From: Macrolepiota albuminosa
Taxonomy: Eukaryota; Basidiomycota; Agaricomycetes; Agaricales; Agaricaceae
NCBI GenBank assembly: GCA_027475525.1
Contig: JAMWFC010000117.1
Span: 2,590,183-2,654,182 of the forward strand
Reading direction: 5' to 3'
Length of the DNA stretch: 64,000 nucleotides
Of this stretch, positions 57,982 through 64,000 are shown piece after piece (within the stretch, counting starts at the first letter, position 1; each line of letters starts with the position of its first letter). The notes below the pieces were generated by a model. It saw only the letters and a list, made by a program, of their open reading frames with translations. It was not told the origin of the DNA and made no database searches. A program made the position numbers and the translations under genes.

Positions 57982-59421
57982 ATGGCCCTTCCTCCTTCAA
58001 CTGCTAACTGGCATTGGAAGAACAAGAATATCACGCGTTGGGGTTCTGAATGGTTTGAACGCGAACTCGTCACAATATCTGTTAAAGGCGACAACGAGAA
58101 CGAGATCGTTTCCATCTCGAAAGTCACTGAAGTGGAAGGTGATGTCGAGCTTGGACAACGAAAATCTAAGTGCGTTATGCGCAACGTTCGGTAGAATGAA
58201 AGTTGAGTTCGTGATTGACTGCCACAGATTGATCACCATCTACGATTGCAGGGTTGTGCTCAAATGGACTGGCACGGCGAGCGATGGAACAGAGGTCAAT
58301 GGGTCTCTTACAATTCCAGAGGTGTCGCATGAAGTCACCCTCGATGGTTTGTCTGACTACACCGTTGGTGGTTTCCCATTTTCTATCGTGATCGAGTGGT
58401 TTACGTTTTTGACAGTATGTATGGTCTCTTTCTACTGCTGCGTCGCCTGCAGTAGAGGCTTTGTTCAAAGTTGCGAAATCACGCCTGCCTGCTGCTCTTG
58501 AGGCCAAGTTTGCTCAGTTTCCTGTCGCAATTATCGACACGCATGGCAAAGATTTGACCGTTAGTGGTGAACCTAGCCGTGTCGGCACGCCGGCTCCCAG
58601 CACAGCTGGCGTTCCTGTTCCTGCGTCCTCTTCTTCGCCTGTGCCTGTTCAGACAAAGAAGATGGAACCCAAAAAAATAAATACTAAAGTGGTCACAGTC
58701 GAGGCTACCTTCCAGGCTCCTGCGGATGACCTCTTCACTCTCCTTACTGATGAAAAGAGAATCCCAATCTGGACTCGTGCCCCTGCTCAGGTGAATGCCC
58801 ACCATTTTCCTGTCACGACTCATTTTCCTGACCGTATGCCCGAAACAGTCGACCCCTCAGATCGGATCCGACTACTCTCTTTTCGGCGGTGGTGTCAGGG
58901 GTAAATATGTATCACTGACACCTTCACGCGAAATAGTGCAAACATGGTCGCTGCAGAGTCCCACTTGGCCTGAAGGTAGCCTCTTTTTTCCACCATATGC
59001 TGAAATAATTTGACAGTTGATATTGCCCTCAGGTCACTCTGCTACCCTCACGACCACTCTTGAGCAGTCATCGGACTCCACCAAGATTACATTCTCCCTT
59101 GACGGCGTCCCGACCGGCATGGAGGACGAAATCAAGCGCAACATTGAAGGCTATTAGTTAGTTCTTTTTATTTTTTCAATTCACCATAACGCTGACCGGT
59201 CCGATATTTGTAGCATTCATGGTTTCAATTCCATTGGGTACGTTCGACTTATTCCATCTGAACCTACATACACGTCCTCCAAAACCCGGCCTGTCAAGCG
59301 GTCTAAAGTCGCTCCAAAAAATACCCCGTCGACATCGTATATTCCCGTGATTGCCATAACAGCCCTAGTCGTCGTGGCCGCCTTTTCAATACCCTATCTC
59401 TCTTCTTCCCATTCCAAATAA
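57982..59421 (+). CDS. AHA1: Aha1-type activator of Hsp90 ATPase with a C-terminal membrane segment
   Basis: Co-chaperone that stimulates the Hsp90 ATPase. MALPPSTANWHWKNKNITRW, then ERELVTISVKGDNENEIVSI, are the N-terminal domain. Intron 1 gives GQRKSKLITIYDCRVVLKWT. EVNGSLTIPEVSHEVTLDGL follows. A Pro/Ser-rich linker leads to the C-terminal domain: VEATFQAPADDLFTLLTDEK, RIPIWTRAPAQ, DYSLFGGGVRGKYVSLTPSR, then QTWSLQSPTWPEG. The intron at 59155-59213 gives IEGYYIHGFNSIGYVRLI. The usual protein ends about there. Here a further ~50 residues follow: a basic stretch (SSKTRPVKRSKVAPK), then a hydrophobic segment (PVIAITALVVVAAFSIPYL) and SSSHSK. This looks like a tail anchor. Confidence 0.9.
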
Positions 59422-59672
59422 TGTCTGAATAAATTATTGATTTGATATGGTTCTCGTTTTTTTGTTTTCAGGTTGGGCTCAGAGCTCTAGAGTCTGATGT
59501 GGCTGGGTATCGAGGTGGGAGGCGAAGTCTGAATAATCTGAATAATGGCTAGGTGTTGTGTAAAGAATGATAGAAGAATATAAAGAGATTATAACAGTGT
59601 ATGAGATGTCTGCAAACTTTTACATCAAGAAAATGTCCGAATTCCGAGGCAAGGTTTTGCGTAGCCACAATA

Positions 59673-61105
59673 ATGGCATCTGAGCCTTTCGAACCTACTG
59701 AATGGTATTCCCTCCAACGTACGCTTCAAAGCCCTGCACATATATCGTCTCTAGCGTTCGGCCATGCAGGGCACCTATTTGCTGGTTCAGGTATCTACTT
59801 CATTTATTTTCACTTCAAACCGAGTTTTTCCAACACCTTTAGACGATGGGTCGCTCCGTGTGTATGACATGTCCTCATTCAAAGTAATCAAGGCCATACG
59901 TGGGCTAGGAAAAGAAGTTTCCTCACTTGTATGTGTAAAAAGACCTGCATCAGAACTCCGGGATGTCTGGCTTGCTAGCGGATGTCGCGTACGTCCAGCT
60001 GTCCCCACATATTCCATCTGAAGATATTCTAAGCTCTATCTAGATCATGAAGTTCCAGTTAGATTCTCCGAAGCTGATACAAACTTTGGATGATGTGATA
60101 TCGGTGGTCGACATATCAATCCCTGACGAGAAAGACGATGTGTTGAACGAGGTGCGAATTCCGCGTTGCGTGGCGCTTGATGGTACTGAACGAGCTCAGC
60201 TAGATTGCCCTAAACGCAAATAAAACACATATTGCATTCAGCCTTGACTCTGGTGCTGTTGGCGTCGTCGATCTCACTACAAAAGTCGTTTCAAGAATGA
60301 AGTCGAAACACGAGAGTGTACGTGTTGGTTTGAACGTTTGTTTCTTCTCCAGCTGACGAGGTACAATGACAGATATGTGGTTGCGTCAAGTTCATTCCTG
60401 ACCGTCCCAGAGAGCTCGTTAGTGGTGGATATGACACTGCTCTCCTACATTTTGACTACTACGAGGAAAAGTCTCTCTCGACGCGAAAAATTCGTACGTT
60501 GATCTGTTCCTGACTATGAAGAACTCGTTTCTACATTCGCATCCTCCCTCCTTCCAGCACCCTATCAGGTTGTTGGTGGCATGGCGCTGTCCCCACCCTT
60601 CATCGTCTCGATTGCACTATCATCAACGGGCATCATAGCAGCCGGGACCGCCGACGGTCGACTAATGATAGGATGTGGTGGCTACAAAATGCCTAAAGGC
60701 AAGGAAAGCTTAGGCAAGAAGAAACGAAGCAGAAAATGGGACGGTCTGAATGGTGACGAAGAAGTCATCACAAAAGTTGCGGAAGGACCCTTAGTAGCGC
60801 TGTAAGTGCACTCATCCCCTCTTGAGCATGGTTTCTCAATGCATATCATTAATAGGACTTTCGAGAATTCCAACATATTGACAGTATCGACCCTGCTGGG
60901 AGTCATGACACGCTATGAAGTCATTTACGACCGCGATGAAGGCAGTGTCACGTTGTTCAAAATATGGCAACAGGAGACGCAGAGTGTCAAAAAGGTCAAT
61001 GCCCTTGTCGTAGATGAGAAAAGAGTTGTAGTTGGTGGTCTTACAGCTGAAGGCAAAGGCGTCATAGAAATATGGAAAAAGGATGCTACGGAGGTTACCC
61101 AGTGA
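59673..61105 (+). CDS. Small WD40-repeat protein (WDR53-like)
   Basis: WD40 beta-propeller with several short introns. MASEPFEPTEWYSLQRTLQS, then ISSLAFGHAGHLFAGS, DDGSLRVYDMSSFKVIKAI, SVVDISIPDEKDDVLNE, FSLDSGAVGVVDLTTKVVSR, KFIPDRPRELVSGGYDTALL and HFDYYEEKSLSTRKI. The sixth region has PPFIVSIALSSTGIIAAGTA with DGRLMIGCGGYKM, and a basic insert (KESLGKKKRSRKWDG). The end has NALVVDEKRVVVGGLTAEGK and VIEIWKKDATEVTQ. That gives about six to seven blades. WD signatures are degenerate (GYDTAL, DGRLMI), like human WDR53. The partner is unknown. Confidence 0.82.
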
Positions 61106-61163
61106 AAACTGTGAAAAATTGATCTAATCAAGAACGCAATATCTAACGATGTAATATATACGA

Positions 61164-61968
61164 TTATTTTTTACTTTCTTCTTGTACCTTTTCTGCTGCG
61201 AGCTGTTGCTCGAGTTCCTCTATCCTTCTCAAGTGTCTATCCCTGGTCACCTTCATTTTCTCAAGATACTCTTCCTCGGTGACTTGATGTATCCCAATCA
61301 TATTCAAGAAGCGTTCTGACACTGTTTTCGATCGTGTCCCCGGCGTTGCATGTGTCTCGTTTGGAGGGGCATTGATTTTAAGGCCAGAGATATATCGTAG
61401 GCGAGTTATAGTCGCTTCGTTGTATATCAACTGAAGAAGTGTGCATGCCGCGCCGAAAAATAGCATGCCCGGTAAAATAGCCTGACGCCCAGCTGAAATT
61501 TGGTCAACTTGGAAGGCAGTGACATAGCTTCTGTAAAGGGATACACACATTTCCAGCCCCGTAAAGCACCGCCAGCGATGGCCCCACTCAGGCCACTGTC
61601 TAATGTATTGTGTTTTCGCAAGTCGGACAATGTTGGGGGCTCCGTAGGCGCATCATCAGGGTGGCTTATTCCAAGATCATGTCGTCTCCGAGAATACTGT
61701 GACCAAGAGAGAGTATTAACAAGAAGCGGAGAAACTACGACTTCACGGAGTGCTAGAGAAACTGAATTAATCATGGCCTTGAAGAACCGAGCATAGTAAG
61801 AGCTGTACCAAAAAAGCTGCATGCTGTCAATCCGCTGTTCGCTCCAGCGGCAATAGCCATGAGCGCATATTGAGGACTTCGTTTGGTAATGCAATATAAC
61901 CCGGTGGCAAATGCACAAATTCCAGCTGGTGGAGAAATATGGGTGAGCCCCGCTTTAGATGCACGCAT
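61164..61968 (-). CDS. Tim17-family mitochondrial membrane protein
   Basis: Small membrane protein with a Tim17-like glycine-rich fold. GLTHISPPAGICAFATGLYC, then RSPQYALMAIAAGANSGLTA and CSFF form the first half. After an intron SLREVVVSPLLVNTLSWSQY follows, then DSGLSGAIAGGALRGWK, the family's G-x-x-x-G motif. The next exon gives AGRQAILPGMLFFGAACTLL and QLIYNEATITRLRYISGLKI. The C-terminus is a charged tail (EEEYLEKMKVTRDRHLRRIE, then a coiled coil) in the matrix or intermembrane space. An upstream ATG at 62037 (MDQPLDTIVRG) could add 16-17 residues if a 30-nt intron is removed; otherwise the ATG at 61968 is used. Function probably in inner-membrane import or scaffolding, uncertain. Confidence 0.75.
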
Positions 61969-62408
61969 GGTCTATTTGAAGACGGACTTGCATGTTGTTA
62001 CAGTTCCACGAACAATTGTGTCTAAAGGCTGGTCCATGGTGGAAGCAAACTTTTGGACGGGTACAAACAGAAGTAAGCAACGCCTTGTCCTAATTTGGCA
62101 CGGTTTTCTTTTCTTCTTTACAATACAGGGCGGTATGCATCGCGTTAACTTATTGTTAATCGTAAAGTATCCAGGACTTATATTGCGCACAAGTAGACAG
62201 AGTATACTAATTTTTGCTCTGTGCGGTCCCAAAGTCCCGAGACAGAGGCTCGGAGTTGGCCATTGGTCTCCAGGTGGTAGGCTGTGGACAGATTTTTCCA
62301 TACGTTGAGGGCAGGCAGAGGGATTTCCAGACCAAAAAAAATCGATGGTCAACAACTAAGGTTCAATCAGCACAGAAGTGATAAAAAAACTTAAGGACGA
62401 TAACGATA
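61969..62408. other. Upstream region of the Tim17-family gene
   Basis: Contains the possible extra first exon (62037-62004) and promoter sequence up to the tRNA gene. Nothing else is supported. Confidence 0.4.
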
Positions 62409-62496
62409 GCCCACCGCGAGGGTCGAACTCGCAGCCTTCAGATGCCACTACCTAACTGTAAGAGTCTGACGCTCTATCCGATTGAGCTAGGCGGGC
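62409..62496 (-). tRNA. tRNA-Lys(CUU) with an intron
   Basis: The minus strand begins GCCCGCCTAGCTCAATCGGA and folds as a standard tRNA. The acceptor stem GCCCGCC pairs with GGTGGGC (one G-T). The D arm is GCTC...GAGC. The anticodon stem TCAGA/TCTGA closes a loop with anticodon CTT. The T arm is GCGAG-TTCGACC-CTCGC. A 15-nt intron follows the base 3' of the anticodon (CTCTTA, then CAGTTAGGTAGTGGC), the canonical position. A and B boxes (TAGCTCAATCGG, GAGTTCGACCC) are intact. Confidence 0.96.
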
Positions 62497-62806
62497 ACTA
62501 CTAAGGCTCACAACATTCACATTACATTCTCGTAGACAAATGAAAAGCGATGGTCACTGGCTCTTCCACAGCCCACGAAGCCACTTGAACTCTCTTTCGC
62601 GCAGTCGCCGATCCGCAGGTCACTCAAATCGAGGCTCCATTAGATTAGTATCCACATTACATTATAAGGGGAGAATTTGAAAGAGCATACAATATCGCTT
62701 GACAGAGACGGTCTAAAGTTTTATCGTAGTACGTAGTAGTGCAAAGTAAGTCGAATTCCAAGTATAGAGATGAATCAGGATTTCGAGACAAAATGAGAGG
62801 ACTCTT
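62497..62806. other. Intergenic region
   Basis: About 310 bp between the tRNA and the last gene; no feature seen. Confidence 0.4.
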
Positions 62807-64000
62807 CATTTCTCAGGATCGGTGATAAAGTCGTAGTCGGAATATTTACGAACATTATTAGCTGGTATTGGTTTTTTCCGACACATCCAGGCTTGTAGGA
62901 TATCCTGCAGAGTGAATCAATATTCGAGAACCAAATAACCCGAGAACAATAGTGTCACTCACCTTTGTACTTCCGAACACAAGACCATTCAAGACCGGCA
63001 CTGTTCATGAAGGAGAGTAACTCTTCGTACCCAATCCATGACATGAGGTTCAGGACACTTACAAAATGAGAGTATCAAGCTGCAAGTCGTCACCGTATTG
63101 TTGATCCGAGCGATGTTATATGAGTGGACTCTAAGAGATCATTAGAGCCCGAGACGTTTATGCGGTCAATGAAACCACATACCCAATTCCAGTAGCCGAG
63201 ACGACGGTAAAGACTACCAAACGAATGAAAGAGGAGATGGATATAGTTGCGTTGTCCGGGAGCTCTTTTCGCGGGAACATGACTGAAAGACGGTGGAATA
63301 AAATCGCAATGTACGCTAAACGACGGTTTAAACATTGAATCCACCCAAAAATTGAACCACTGACCCTCCAATAAGAAGAGAATGATCGCGGATACTAAGA
63401 TTATAATTCCAGTCGTTAAATGCCTGAGATCATTAGTAGACCCCCATGTAGAATTGATTTCACTCACAATGCACGGCTGTTGATTGAGCAGAATAAATGG
63501 CTTGGATCCACAATCACCATTGACGAGTGTGGGACAATCTACACCATAGAACGGTTACGATTCGCTCGGAGTCGAGGTTTGTCTCGAGCGTACCAGTTGC
63601 GCCAACGAAAAAATAACGACAAAGATAATCCATGGAAAGAAAGCGAGCTAATATGATGATGAGAAAAATCATTGACATAAAAGTTTGGAGAGTGATACAA
63701 AGTTAGCGAGTTTATTATTGACGTCTGCCTCATGTTTGCTTGTTGTAGGCATTTGAAGAGCGAACTTGTGACAATCAACAATAGTCAGGCCAACATACTG
63801 AAAGAGGCCTTACATCGATAGTGAAACAAGTCGATGCAATGATGCAGCTGATGATTATAAGTTAAGTATTCAAGAGACGATGTCTATCGTTCAAGGCTTA
63901 CACGACAGTCGTTGATGTCGTAAATGCTGCTTGAAAAATGCATAGCCCAAAGGGTGGTTCCGACTCCATCTGGCGTCCCATGAGGAGAAGATACGAGACT
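62807..64000 (-). CDS. Multi-pass membrane protein, 7-TM receptor-like, 5' part cut by the window edge
   Basis: Many short exons. From the edge inwards: SPHGTPDGVGTTLWAMHFSS, SCIIASTCFTID, FALQMPTTSKHEAD, LAFFPWIIFVVIFSLAQ, then VPHSSMVIVDPSHLFCSINS, HLTTGIIILVSAIILFLLE, NATISISSFIRLVVFTVVSA and TGIG, RINNTVTTCSLILSF, VPVLNGLVFGSTK and DILQAWMCRKKPIPANN. At least four hydrophobic segments are visible. The end, PVLNGLVFGSTKDILQAW and a short charged tail, resembles the close of an uncharacterised Agaricomycete 7-TM family. Some exon borders are my best guess from GT/AG and hydrophobicity. The start codon lies beyond 64000. Confidence 0.5.

Noticed and set aside
57791..58501. A 236-codon + strand open frame
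   Set aside because: It overlaps AHA1 exon 1 and 2 in another frame and runs through AHA1 introns; the AHA1 frame has clear homology.

Overview
The window is a nuclear segment from a filamentous basidiomycete, most likely a mushroom-forming Agaricomycete. Genes are packed on both strands, most are cut by many short introns (about 45-90 nt), and several families are characteristic of that group: a DUF6593 protein, a SAP-like/kinase fusion, a copper radical oxidase, a basidiomycete-type sesquiterpene synthase, a DUF3835 (Bud27/URI-type) protein and tandem G-gamma subunits. I support 31 protein-coding genes, one of them cut by the right edge, and one tRNA gene. I see no complete transposon, rRNA, CRISPR or organelle sequence.

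Left part (0.5-25 kb): a retropepsin-like protein without its catalytic Asp; a membrane-anchored proline-rich protein; mitoribosomal mS38/Cox24; the mRNA 3'-end factor CLP1; a Dal5-type MFS transporter; the clamp-loader subunit CTF18, with three MCB (ACGCGT) boxes just upstream; a DUF3835 protein; a SAP-kinase; a DUF6593 protein; and the ribosome-assembly KH protein PNO1.

Middle part (25-45 kb): a secreted copper radical (glyoxal-type) oxidase; ADE4 (first step of purine synthesis); S-adenosylmethionine synthetase; the myotubularin lipid phosphatase YMR1; a GPI-anchored cupredoxin; a mitochondrial thioredoxin; two adjacent heterotrimeric G-protein gamma subunits; a coiled-coil orphan; a second orphan; a dual-specificity phosphatase; and the vacuolar lipase ATG15.

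Right part (46-64 kb): a small secreted KNH-like protein; an F-box/WD40 protein; a transmembrane SH3 protein; a DUF3429 mitochondrial protein; a sesquiterpene synthase; a tail-anchored AHA1 co-chaperone; a small WD40 protein; a Tim17-family protein; tRNA-Lys(CUU) with an intron; and the 3' part of a 7-TM protein.

Most genes are housekeeping and are not arranged as a pathway. The most unusual points are: (i) a perfect 77-bp tandem duplication in the SAP-kinase gene that duplicates a splice acceptor; (ii) loss of the beta-3 lysine in that kinase; (iii) a short motif repeated four times in the CTF18 N-terminus; (iv) an ADE4 start codon apparently split by an intron; (v) paired G-gamma genes with different CaaX boxes; (vi) AHA1 with a membrane tail; and (vii) a direct repeat flanking a two-gene block. 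I did not find a clear multi-gene novel system.
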